DNA of 12,783 nucleotides from Actinomycetes bacterium (lineage in GTDB: Bacteria; Actinomycetota; Actinomycetes; Actinomycetales; Actinomycetaceae). The notes under the pieces are model-generated. The model was not told where the DNA came from and searched no databases. It saw only the letters and a program-made list of their open reading frames with translations. The stretch is from assembly GCA_023426345.1 (NCBI GenBank), contig JAFAAX010000056.1, positions 1 to 12,783 of the forward strand, written 5' to 3'. How positions within the stretch are numbered: the stretch's first letter is position 1; every line of letters begins with the position of its first letter. A program made the position numbers and the translations under genes. Of this stretch, positions 1 to 7,123 are shown piece by piece.

Positions 1-1
1 G

Positions 2-865
2 CCGGACACCGCCCTGGGCGTCGCCGACCGCGCGGCCGCCCAGGCCCGGGCGATGCCGGGCGTGCCCGCCGCGGAGCGCCGCCGCTTCGCCGAGACCTGC
101 GCCGTCCACGCCCTGGCCGCCTACGACCTGGTCGGCGTCGGCCGCACCTCGACCTTCCAGCGCCTCCTGGCCCGCCCCGAGATCCTCTGGCCGGGAGCCT
201 GGGACCCGGCCGCCCCTCCGCCGCGGGAGCAGGCGGCCCTCGACCTCACGCGCATCGCCCTGCGCGGCCTGGGCATCGCGCGCACGTCCACGGTCGCCGA
301 CTGGTTCCGCGTGCGCCCGCCGGTCGCCGCGAAGGCGCTCGCCCGCCTCGAGGGACTCGGCGAGGCCCGACGCGTCGCCGTCGACGGCACTCGCGAGCGC
401 GCCGAGGATCCCTGGTGGGCGCCCGTCCCCTCTCTGCTCGACGCCCCCGCCCGCATCGACGAGGGCGTCCCGGCCGGCGCGGTCCGGCTGCTCTCCCCCT
501 TCGACCCGCTGGTCGCCCACCGGCCGCGGCTGCTCGAGCTGTTCGGCGTCCACTACCGCATCGGCATCTACACGCCCGTGCCCCAGCGCGCGTTCGGCTA
601 CTACGACCTGCTGGCGTTGCGCGGCCCGGACATCATCGGCCGCCTCGACCTGCGGGCGGATCGCAGCGCGGGCCGGCTGCGCGTCCTCGGGTTCTGGTTG
701 GAGGACGCCCACCGCCGGGCGCCGACGCGCGCGGCCCGGGCGCTGCTCCCCGAACTCGCGCGGATCGCCCGCTGGCAGGGGCTCGCGGACATCGCGCTGG
801 ACGCGGGCGCCCCGGGCGACGGCGCGGAGGCGATGGCCGCGGTCCTGGAGGGCGGCCGTCGCTAG
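2..865 (+). CDS. Winged-helix DNA glycosylase-like protein, YcaQ/AlkX (HTH_42) family, C-terminal part
   Basis: The frame is open from base 2, so the gene begins outside the window; 287 residues are visible. The ATG at 53 is internal because coding sequence continues upstream of it. Near residues 95-130 there is a winged-helix-like segment (LGIARTSTVADWF, then KALARLEGLGEARRV). The second half contains the family's typical run LLSPFDPLVAHRPRLLELFG, then YRIGIYTPVPQRAFGYYDL and IIGRLDLRADR. Known members of this family (E. coli YcaQ/AlkX, Streptomyces AlkZ) unhook DNA interstrand crosslinks or excise bulky alkylated bases. The N-terminal part, which holds the catalytic motif, is not in the window, so activity cannot be judged. 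The stop codon TAG forms part of the -10 box of the next gene, 10 bases before its start. The family call is firm; the enzymatic role is inference. Confidence 0.85.
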   Translation, partial: PDTALGVADRAAAQARAMPGVPAAERRRFAETCAVHALAAYDLVGVGRTSTFQRLLARPEILWPGAWDPAAPPPREQAALDLTRIALRGLGIARTSTVADWFRVRPPVAAKALARLEGLGEARRVAVDGTRERAEDPWWAPVPSLLDAPARIDEGVPAGAVRLLSPFDPLVAHRPRLLELFGVHYRIGIYTPVPQRAFGYYDLLALRGPDIIGRLDLRADRSAGRLRVLGFWLEDAHRRAPTRAARALLPELARIARWQGLADIALDAGAPGDGAEAMAAVLEGGRR

Positions 866-868
866 AAT
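863..868 (+). promoter_or_regulatory. TAGAAT -10 box, apparent leaderless promoter of the S4 gene
   Basis: TAGAAT lies exactly 7 bases before the ATG at 876, the distance at which transcription would start on the A of the start codon. It overlaps the TAG stop of the upstream gene. No good -35 hexamer and no well-placed Shine-Dalgarno sequence is visible. The same layout occurs at three other genes here, which raises confidence. Confidence 0.5.
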
Positions 869-875
869 CCCCGCC

Positions 876-1376
876 ATGGACACCGATCGGTCGACCTCCG
901 CTGCCGATGATGCGCCCCACCGCCCGGGAGCAGCCGCCCCCACGGGGGCGGCCGAGAGCGCGCCGCCCGCGACCCCCGTTCCGCCGGGCGCCCTGGCGTC
1001 AGGCGATTCGGTGCGCGTGGACACCTGGCTGTGGGCCGTGCGGCAGACGAAGTCGCGTTCGCAGGCCACCGCCGCGGCGCGCGCCGGACACGTCCGGGTC
1101 AACGGCGACACCGTCAAGGCCAGCCAACAGGTGCGCATCGGCGACGAGGTCCGCCTCCGGGTCGAGGGATTCGACCGGATCCTGGAGGTCACGGGGCTCC
1201 TCGTCAAGAGGGTGGGCGCGCCGCAGGCGCGGTCCTGCTACCGCGACCGCACGCCGGACCGGCCCCGGATCGCCGGTGCCGTGCCCGCGCGCGAGCACGG
1301 CACCGGCCGCCCCTCGAAGAAGGAGCGACGCGACCTCGACCGGCTCCGCGGGCGCGACTCGCGCGAGCACGCCTGA
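876..1376 (+). CDS. S4-domain RNA-binding protein, Hsp15/HslR-like
   Basis: This 166-residue protein has its S4 fold at about residues 45-115: VRVDTWLWAVRQTKSRSQA, then ARAGHVRVNGDTVKASQQV and IGDEVRLRV. Characterised Hsp15 (HslR) binds the 50S subunit carrying a stalled nascent chain and helps free peptidyl-tRNA; a similar ribosome or RNA role is inferred here. The tail is basic and charged (PSKKERRDLDRLRGRDSREHA), as usual for the family. The first 45 residues are rich in Ala and Pro, probably disordered, and not part of the core. The start at 876 is supported by the TAGAAT box just before it. A GTG at 1011, preceded by AGGCG, would give a more typical length of about 121 residues and remains possible. 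Neighbours: 10 bases after the YcaQ-like gene, then a convergent padR. Confidence 0.85.
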   Translation: MDTDRSTSAADDAPHRPGAAAPTGAAESAPPATPVPPGALASGDSVRVDTWLWAVRQTKSRSQATAAARAGHVRVNGDTVKASQQVRIGDEVRLRVEGFDRILEVTGLLVKRVGAPQARSCYRDRTPDRPRIAGAVPAREHGTGRPSKKERRDLDRLRGRDSREHA

Positions 1377-1410
1377 CGTCCCGCACAGCCGCCGCCCGGC
1401 GTTCCCGCCT

Positions 1411-1479
1411 GTCGACTCCCCGTGTCGACCGGCAGGGGCGCCCTCGTCGGGACGAGGACCGCCGCGCATCCCCGATGCG
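1411..1479. terminator. Cluster of three short hairpins between convergent genes
   Basis: Three perfect inverted repeats follow one another between the S4 gene (ends 1376) and padR (ends 1483): GTCGAC at 1411-1416 and 1424-1429; CCTCGTC at 1442-1448 with GACGAGG at 1451-1457; CGCATC at 1465-1470 with GATGCG at 1474-1479. No T-tract follows on either strand. Their position suggests bidirectional termination of the GC-rich actinobacterial kind, which is inference. Confidence 0.4.
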
Positions 1480-1482
1480 GGC

Positions 1483-2019
1483 TCAGTCCTCCGCGGGCTC
1501 GGATTCGCCCCCGCCCAGCTTCGACTCCACCGCGTCCAGCCAGCGCAGCTCGGCGCGCAGCTGGAAGATCTGGCGGTCGATCACCAGGTTGTAGGGATCC
1601 CCGTTCTCCTCCGCCGCCTCCTTCGCGTGCGTGTACTCGCGCAGCGCCTTGGACGTGGCCTTGCGCTGGGCCTGGAGGAGGCCGGCCAGGTCGACCGCGG
1701 GGTTCCCCGCCGCCACGGCCAGTTTGATGACGACCTCGTCGCGGTCGGCGGCGTCGCGGCGCACCGGCTTCGCCAGCCACGCGTCCAAGGACTGCCGGCC
1801 GGACTCGGTGAGGGTGAAGACCTCCGATTCCCGACCCCCGTGGGTCTCGCGATGGGAGTCGACCAGGCCATCGCGCTCGAGGCGCTGCATCGTCTGGTAG
1901 ACCTGGCCGATGTTGAGCGGCCACGTCCCCCCGACGCGTTCCTCGAACGATTGCTTGAGGCGGTAGACGCCCTCCGGCTTCGTGGCGACCAGCGCCAACA
2001 TGGCATTTCGCACGGACAT
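1483..2019 (-). CDS. PadR-family transcriptional regulator
   Basis: This 178-residue protein starts with the typical MSVRNAMLALVATKPEGVY. The winged helix covers about residues 5-85, with the recognition helix around IGQVYQTMQRLERDGLV and the wing around GGRESEVFTLTESG. The rest, residues 95-178, is mostly predicted helix, as in two-domain PadR proteins whose C-terminal helices dimerise. An SD-like GGAGGT lies just 4 bases before the ATG, closer than usual, but the N-terminus fits the family so the start was kept. PadR proteins are usually ligand-released repressors; LmrR of Lactococcus represses the LmrCD heterodimeric exporter. The gene is divergent from a pair of exporter genes of that type, so control of the exporter and of itself is the natural inference. 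A dyad lies in its promoter. Confidence 0.9.
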   Translation of the reverse strand: MSVRNAMLALVATKPEGVYRLKQSFEERVGGTWPLNIGQVYQTMQRLERDGLVDSHRETHGGRESEVFTLTESGRQSLDAWLAKPVRRDAADRDEVVIKLAVAAGNPAVDLAGLLQAQRKATSKALREYTHAKEAAEENGDPYNLVIDRQIFQLRAELRWLDAVESKLGGGESEPAED

Positions 2020-2046
2020 GGGACCTCCGAGAGAAAGTGAGCAGGT

Positions 2047-2074
2047 GATATACCCCGACCAGGGGTGGTGTCAT
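2047..2074 (-). promoter_or_regulatory. Candidate padR promoter with a dyad in the spacer (possible autoregulatory operator)
   Basis: On the minus strand ATGACA (2074-2069) and TATATC (2052-2047) are separated by 16 bases and could be -35 and -10 boxes. The spacer is filled by a perfect inverted repeat on the plus strand, ACCCC (2052-2056), GACCA, GGGGT (2062-2066). A repressor bound there would block polymerase. An alternative -10, TACAAT at 2078-2073, would place the dyad at the transcription start. The operator role is inference. Confidence 0.4.
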
Positions 2075-2435
2075 TGTAGAGGGGATGGATTGATGGGAAC
2101 GTGCGAACCGCCTGTGCGCGCTCTGTGAACGGTCTGGGGGCAGGTCGGCCGACCGACCGCACCCCCCTCTCCGCGCCGCGCGTCACCAGCGCCGACGCGG
2201 TCCACGCTGTGATGTCGCGCCCACACGGGGTCCGGCAGGGGGTCTCGATGAGCGAGATGCTCCTCCCCCGTCCTACGATGATCCGCAGCCCAGCGTCGCG
2301 CGCCCACGCTGCCGCGCGCGACGCCGACGCCGACGCCGACGCCGGTCCGCCGCGAACACCGTCCCTTCCCGTCGGCCGCGTCGCCCGTCCCCGCCCGGGG
2401 ACCGGGGATCTCGACGTTCCTCACGAAAGACCTCG
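2075..2435. other. Non-coding control region between padR and the exporter operon
   Basis: No convincing gene is seen here. The region holds four perfect tandem copies of GACGCC (2320-2343), a 6-bp perfect inverted repeat GTCCCC (2387-2392) GCCC GGGGAC (2397-2402), and a TANNNT-like TACGAT at 2274-2279 with no matching -35. The inverted repeat resembles the dyad in the padR promoter (CCCC, 4 or 5 bases, GGGG) and could be a second, weaker regulator site or a leader hairpin. A plus-strand frame from 2101 to 2451 was rejected as a gene. Confidence 0.4.
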
Positions 2436-4175
2436 ATGCTCTTCACATTGACCTGGGAGTACCTGCGGACCCGCCTCTGGGAGGTCGTGTCCGTCATCGT
2501 CTTGCAGACGGTCGCGGCGATCGCCGCGCTCAACCTGCCCTCTCTCAACGCCCGCATCATCGACGAGGGCGTCGCCGCCGGCGACACGGCGCAGATCTGG
2601 CACCTCGGCGCCATCATGCTGGCCGCCACGCTGGTGCAGACCATCGCCACCGGCATCGCCGTGTTCCTCGGGTCCCGCATGGCGATGGGCCTGGGCGCCT
2701 GGCTGCGTCACCGCATCTTCACCCACACGCAGGAGTTCTCCGCCCAGGACGTCCACGAGTTCGGAGCCCCGTCCCTGGTGACCCGCTCGACCAACGACGT
2801 CCAGCAGGTCCAGATGGTCACGCTGATGACGTTCCTCATCATGATCCAGGCGCCGATCATGGGCGTCGGCGGCGTGGTGATGGCGCTGCGCCAGGACGCC
2901 CACCTCTCCCTCCTGCTCGTCGTCGTGGTGCCGGTCCTCGCCGTGGTGGTCGGCCTGATCATGGCGCGCCTGTCCCCGCTGTTCCAGGTCCAGCAGACCC
3001 GCATCGACACGATGAACACCGTGATCCGCGAGGAGCTGTCCGGCATCCGCGTCATCCGCGCGTTCGTCCGCCAGCCGCTGATCCGCCAGCGCTACCGCGA
3101 CGCCAACGACCAGCTGCGCCAGATCGCCCTGCGCATCGGCACGATGTTCGCCCTGATGTTCCCCGCCGTGATGGTCATCATCTCGATCTCCAACGTCGGC
3201 GTGCTGTGGTTCGGCGGGCACTCCATCGAGAACGGGGAGTCGCAGATCGGCGCCCTGTTCGCGTTCATCAACTACCTGGGCCAGATCTTCGGGGCCGTCA
3301 TGATGGCCGCGATGATGTTCATCATGGTGCCCCGCGCGAACGCCTCCGCCCGGCGCATCCACGAGGTCCTCGCCCACGATCCGTCGGTGCGTCCCGCGGA
3401 GCATCCGACCGGCTCCCCGCAGGGACGCTGGACGTTCGCCTTCCGCGACGTCGCGCTGCGCTATCCGGGCGCCGCGGACCCGGTGCTTGCGGACATCTCC
3501 CTGGAGCTCCCGCCCGGCACGGTCACCGGCGTCATCGGGTCGACGGGATCGGGCAAGACGACGCTGACGAACCTGCTGCCCCGCCTCATGGATCCCACCA
3601 GCGGCGCCATCACCGCGAACGGCATCCCGACGACGCAGCTCGACCTGGCCGAGCTGCGCGCCCGCATCGCCGTGGTCCCCCAGCGGGCCTATCTGTTCTC
3701 CGGCACCATCGCCTCGACGGTGGCCGGCGTGCCCGAGCCCGACGACGAGCAGCGCGAGCGCGTCCGCCGCGCGCTGGAGGGAGCCCAGGCCATGGAGTTC
3801 GTCTCCGACTCGGCACTCGGCATCGACGCCCCCGTCGAACCGGGGGGCGCCAACTTCTCCGGCGGCCAGCGGCAGCGCCTCACCATCGCCCGCGCGCTCT
3901 ACCGCCACGCCGACCTCTACGTCTTCGACGATTCCTTCTCGGCGCTCGACTACGCCACGGACGCGCGGCTGCGCCTGGCGCTGCCCGGATACATCCGGGG
4001 CGCCGCGGCCCTGATCATCGCCCAGCGGGTGGCCACCATCCGCAACGCCGACTGCATCGTCGTCCTCGACGACGGGCGCATCGTCGGCCGCGGCACGCAT
4101 GCCCAGCTGATGAAGGACTGCCCGACGTATCGCGAGATCGTCGCGTCGCAGATGAGCGAGGAGGAGGCCGCATGA
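2436..4175 (+). CDS. Heterodimeric ABC exporter half, degenerate-site subunit (LmrC/YheI type)
   Basis: This 579-residue protein has an exporter membrane domain with six segments (about 16-34, 52-80, 129-151, 157-177, 236-259, 270-297) followed by a nucleotide-binding domain from about 335. Walker A is GSTGSGKTT (368-376, K374), the Q-loop VVPQRAYLFSGT, the signature FSGGQRQR (474-481), and Walker B YVFDDSFSALD. The catalytic Glu after Walker B is Asp (D499) and the H-loop His is Gln (IIAQR, Q530). This paired substitution is the known mark of the inactive-site subunit in heterodimeric exporters such as LmrCD, BmrCD and TM287/288. The start is the first ATG, gives a typical N-terminus and has a weak SD (GAAAGA). 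The stop overlaps the start of the second half (ATGA). Likely substrates, inferred from family, are amphipathic drugs or lipids; the real one is unknown. Confidence 0.9.
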   Translation: MLFTLTWEYLRTRLWEVVSVIVLQTVAAIAALNLPSLNARIIDEGVAAGDTAQIWHLGAIMLAATLVQTIATGIAVFLGSRMAMGLGAWLRHRIFTHTQEFSAQDVHEFGAPSLVTRSTNDVQQVQMVTLMTFLIMIQAPIMGVGGVVMALRQDAHLSLLLVVVVPVLAVVVGLIMARLSPLFQVQQTRIDTMNTVIREELSGIRVIRAFVRQPLIRQRYRDANDQLRQIALRIGTMFALMFPAVMVIISISNVGVLWFGGHSIENGESQIGALFAFINYLGQIFGAVMMAAMMFIMVPRANASARRIHEVLAHDPSVRPAEHPTGSPQGRWTFAFRDVALRYPGAADPVLADISLELPPGTVTGVIGSTGSGKTTLTNLLPRLMDPTSGAITANGIPTTQLDLAELRARIAVVPQRAYLFSGTIASTVAGVPEPDDEQRERVRRALEGAQAMEFVSDSALGIDAPVEPGGANFSGGQRQRLTIARALYRHADLYVFDDSFSALDYATDARLRLALPGYIRGAAALIIAQRVATIRNADCIVVLDDGRIVGRGTHAQLMKDCPTYREIVASQMSEEEAA

Positions 4176-6163
4176 GCAGCCCACACGGCCCCCGCGGCGG
4201 ACGTCCCGGACGGGGCGTCGCCCCCGGCGCGAAGTCCAAGGACTTCACCGGCTCCTTCAAGCGCCTGCTCCACGAGCTCCGCGGGGAGATCCCCCGGATC
4301 ATCCTGTCCCTCCTGTTCACCGCCGCCGTGGTCGTGCTCAACGTGGCCGCGCCGAAGGTCCTCGGGCACGGGACCAACCTCATCTTCGAGGGCGTCATCG
4401 GCCTGATGATCGCGAAGGCCCCGTCGAAGGAGGCGGCCGTCGCCGCCCTCCAGCAGCAGGGCAACGACAAGCTCGCCACCATGCTCTCCTCGATGGATGT
4501 CACACCGGGGAAGGGCATCGACTTCGACGCCCTGGGTCGCGTGCTCCTGGAGGTCGGCGCCATGTACGTCGGCGCCGCCATCCTCCAGTTCGCCGCGGGC
4601 CTGCTCATGCGCTACGTCATCCAGAACACGGGGTGGCGCATGCGCGACGACATCCAGAAGAAGATCGAGCGGCTGCCGCTGTCCTACCTCGACCAGAACA
4701 GCCGCGGCGACCTGATGTCGCGCGTCTCCAACGACGTCGACAACATCACCCAGGTCCTCAACCAGACGCTCAGCCAGTTCTTCAACTCGGTGCTCACCGT
4801 CATCGGCATCCTCATCATGATGCTCACGCTGTCCTGGCAGCTCACGCTCCTCGCCATGGTCGTCATCCCGGTGGGCGCGGCCGTGGCGGTCGTCCTGATG
4901 AAGCGCGCACAGCCTCAGTTCCGCAAGCAGTGGCGCGCGACCGGCGACGTGTCGGGCCTGGTCGAGGAGGCCATGTCCGGTCACGAGGTCGTCGCCCTGT
5001 ACGGCCTGGAGGACCGCTTCACCGAGGAGTTCAACCAGTCGAACACGGCGCTGTACGACTCCTCGTTCAAAGCCCAGACCCTGTCGAACATGACGCAGCC
5101 CGTCATGTCGTTCATCTCGAACCTCTCCTACGTCATCATCGCCGTGGGCGGCGGCCTCAAGGTCGCGGGCGGCCAGATGACCCTCGGCGACGTCCAGGCG
5201 TTCATCCAGTACTCGCGCAACTTCACCCAGCCGCTGGGCCAGCTGGCCTCCATGGCGAACTCCCTCCAGTCGGGCGTGGCCTCCGCCGAGCGCGTGTTCG
5301 AGTTCCTCGACGGACCCGAGATGGCCCCCGATCAGGGGTACGCCACCTTCACTGAGGCCTGGCAGGCCGCCCACCCGGGTCAGGACTTCACCGAGCAGGC
5401 CGATGCCGGCCGCATCGTCTTCGACCACGTGAAGTTCAGCTACGTCCCGGGCACCCCCATCATCAAGGACCTCTCCCTCAAGGTGGAGCCCGGCCAGATG
5501 GTCGCCATCATCGGGCCCACCGGCGCCGGCAAGACGACCCTGGTTAATCTGCTCATGCGCTTCTACGAGCTGGACTCCGGGTCGATCTCCATCGACGGCG
5601 TCGACATCCGCGACCTCGACAAGGACGCGCTGCGCCGCCATATGGGGATGGTCCTCCAGGACACCTGGCTGTTCGACGGCTCGATCGCGGACAACATCGC
5701 GTTCGGCCGCGAGGGCGCCACCCACGACCAGGTCGTCCAGGCGGCCACCGGCACCGGCGCCAACCGCCTGATCCGCCAGCTGCCCGACGGCTACGACACG
5801 CTGGTCTCCGACGACGGCGAGACCGTCTCCGCCGGCGAGCGCCAGCTGCTGACGATCGCGCGGGCCTTCATCGCCCAGCCGGATCTGCTGATCCTCGACG
5901 AGGCCACCTCCTCCGTGGACACGCGCACCGAGGTCCTGGTCCAACGGGCCATGGACCAGCTGCGTCAGGGACGCACGGCGTTCGTCATCGCCCACCGCCT
6001 GTCCACGATCCGCGACGCCGACCTCATCCTGGTGATGGAGGACGGCGACGTCGTGGAGAAGGGCCGCCACGACGACTTGCTGGCCGCCGGCGGCGCCTAC
6101 GCCCGCCTCTATCAGGCGCAGTTCGCCGGTCCCGCGGTGGAGGAGGACGACGCGGAGCACTGA
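4172..6163 (+). CDS. Heterodimeric ABC exporter half, active-site subunit (LmrD/YheH type)
   Basis: This 663-residue partner of the preceding gene starts at the overlapping ATGA, with GAGGAGGAGG at 4159-4168 as a strong SD; the frame stays open upstream inside the first gene, but that part is its shadow. A Gly/Pro-rich basic N-terminus (1-25) precedes TM1 (41-62). A polar insert (about 80-118) before TM2 (122-148) is a feature of this subunit type. The nucleotide-binding domain has Walker A GPTGAGKTT (448-456, K454), Q-loop VLQDTWLFDG, Walker B LLILDEATSSVD with the catalytic E577, and H-loop IAHR (H608). Its signature is SAGERQ (553-558) instead of SGGQ. So it supplies the working Walker site, while its poor signature completes the degenerate site with D499/Q530 of the partner: exactly complementary asymmetry. 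A 19-bp inverted repeat terminator follows 7 bases after the stop. Confidence 0.92.
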   Translation: MSSPHGPRGGRPGRGVAPGAKSKDFTGSFKRLLHELRGEIPRIILSLLFTAAVVVLNVAAPKVLGHGTNLIFEGVIGLMIAKAPSKEAAVAALQQQGNDKLATMLSSMDVTPGKGIDFDALGRVLLEVGAMYVGAAILQFAAGLLMRYVIQNTGWRMRDDIQKKIERLPLSYLDQNSRGDLMSRVSNDVDNITQVLNQTLSQFFNSVLTVIGILIMMLTLSWQLTLLAMVVIPVGAAVAVVLMKRAQPQFRKQWRATGDVSGLVEEAMSGHEVVALYGLEDRFTEEFNQSNTALYDSSFKAQTLSNMTQPVMSFISNLSYVIIAVGGGLKVAGGQMTLGDVQAFIQYSRNFTQPLGQLASMANSLQSGVASAERVFEFLDGPEMAPDQGYATFTEAWQAAHPGQDFTEQADAGRIVFDHVKFSYVPGTPIIKDLSLKVEPGQMVAIIGPTGAGKTTLVNLLMRFYELDSGSISIDGVDIRDLDKDALRRHMGMVLQDTWLFDGSIADNIAFGREGATHDQVVQAATGTGANRLIRQLPDGYDTLVSDDGETVSAGERQLLTIARAFIAQPDLLILDEATSSVDTRTEVLVQRAMDQLRQGRTAFVIAHRLSTIRDADLILVMEDGDVVEKGRHDDLLAAGGAYARLYQAQFAGPAVEEDDAEH

Positions 6164-6170
6164 GTCCGCA

Positions 6171-6231
6171 CCCGACGAGGGCGGCCCCCGCGCGCACCCC
6201 GCCGTCCCGTGAGGGGGCCGCCCTCGTCGGG
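6171..6231 (+). terminator. Perfect 19-bp inverted repeat terminator after the exporter operon
   Basis: The arm CCCGACGAGGGCGGCCCCC (6171-6189) is exactly complementary to 6213-6231, with a 23-base loop. It begins 7 bases after the stop at 6163. There is no T-tract, as is common for actinobacterial terminators. The right arm ends 6 bases before the -10 box of the next gene, insulating the two units. Confidence 0.8.
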
Positions 6232-6237
6232 GAGCCG

Positions 6238-6271
6238 TAGGCTGGGGCCGTCCAGACGCTCTCGGAGAGGA
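6238..6271 (+). promoter_or_regulatory. TAGGCT -10 box and ribosome binding site of the aldo/keto reductase
   Basis: TAGGCT (6238-6243) would start transcription near 6250, giving a leader of about 30 bases. GGAGAGGA (6264-6271) is a good SD, 9 bases before the ATG at 6281, and decides the start. No clear -35 box is seen; that position lies within the terminator's right arm. Confidence 0.5.
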
Positions 6272-6280
6272 CCCACTCCC

Positions 6281-7123
6281 ATGGCACCGGAGATCCCGAC
6301 GCTCACCCTGGCCACCGGCGCGCCCATCCCCCAGCTCGGCTTCGGCACGTACAAGGTGACGGAGAACGTCACCGAGGTGGTCGCCTCCGCTCTGGAACTC
6401 GGCTACCGCCACCTCGACACGGCGCAGATGTACCACAACGAGCCCGAGGTCGGGCAGGCGTGGGCGGAGTCGGGGATCGCGCGCGATGACGTGTTCCTCA
6501 CCTCGAAGCTCGACAACCCGAACCACGAGCCCGACGTGGCGCGGCGGACCTTCGACCAGACGCTCACCGACCTGCGCACCGACCACGTCGACCTGTTCCT
6601 CATCCACTGGCCGCTGCCCCGGCGCTACGGCGGCGACTTCGTGTCGACGTGGAAGGTGCTCGAGGAGTTCCTCGCCGACGGGCGGGCGCGCGCGATCGGC
6701 GTCTCGAACTTCGAGCCGCACCACCTTCAGCGCCTCCTGGACAACGCCGACGTCGCCCCGATGGTCAATCAGGTCGAGTCCCACCCCTACCTGCCCAACC
6801 GCGCCGTCCACGCCTTCGACGCCGAGCACGGCATCCTCACCGAGGCCTGGTCCCCTCTGGCCCGGGGCCGGGCGTCGAGCGATCCCGTGCTCGCCGAGAT
6901 CGGTCAGGCCCATGGCGCCACCGCGAGCCAGGTCGCCCTGCGCTGGGCCCTGCAACGCGGGGACACCGTCTTCCCGAAGTCGGTGACGCCGGCCCGCCAG
7001 GCCGAGAACCTCGCGATCTTCGGGTTCTCGCTGGCGCCGGAGGAGGTCGCCCGCATCGATGCCCTCAACCAGGGCGAGAAGGGCCGCACCGGCACTCATC
7101 CAGATCTCATGGACCGCGTATGA
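6281..7123 (+). CDS. Aldo/keto reductase (AKR5-like, 2,5-diketo-D-gluconate reductase group)
   Basis: This 280-residue (alpha/beta)8-barrel NADPH-dependent oxidoreductase has the complete AKR tetrad: D46 and Y51 in GYRHLDTAQMYHNE, K76 in LTSKLDN, and H109 in LIHWPLP. The signature IGVSNFEPHHLQRLL and the C-terminal cofactor segment VFPKSVTPARQAENL are present. The length is normal for bacterial members. The family reduces aldehydes and ketones, often sugar-derived or reactive carbonyls; substrate cannot be read from sequence. The frame is open upstream to 6209, but the SD and the promoter lie between, so 6281 was chosen. Its stop overlaps the next start as ATGA, so translation of the LmeA-like gene is probably coupled to it. 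No functional link between the two is evident. Confidence 0.92.
   Translation: MAPEIPTLTLATGAPIPQLGFGTYKVTENVTEVVASALELGYRHLDTAQMYHNEPEVGQAWAESGIARDDVFLTSKLDNPNHEPDVARRTFDQTLTDLRTDHVDLFLIHWPLPRRYGGDFVSTWKVLEEFLADGRARAIGVSNFEPHHLQRLLDNADVAPMVNQVESHPYLPNRAVHAFDAEHGILTEAWSPLARGRASSDPVLAEIGQAHGATASQVALRWALQRGDTVFPKSVTPARQAENLAIFGFSLAPEEVARIDALNQGEKGRTGTHPDLMDRV

Noticed and set aside
2101..2451. Plus-strand frame of 116 codons between padR and the exporter
   Set aside because: It has no SD, low-complexity sequence including the GACGCC repeat, overlaps the exporter start, and matches no known family.
3206..4171. An upstream start making the second exporter subunit 985 residues long
   Set aside because: That part is out-of-frame sequence of subunit 1. 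The ATG at 4172 has a strong SD and gives a normal length.
2421..4184. Long open minus-strand frame (587 codons) opposite the first exporter gene
   Set aside because: It is the antisense shadow of a gene with clear ABC motifs; its translation is rich in Asp, His, Arg and Gly with no family sequence.
3950..7099. Minus-strand frame of more than 1000 codons spanning the second exporter gene and the reductase
   Set aside because: It runs antisense to two recognised genes and the terminator between them. Long stop-free antisense frames are expected at this GC content.
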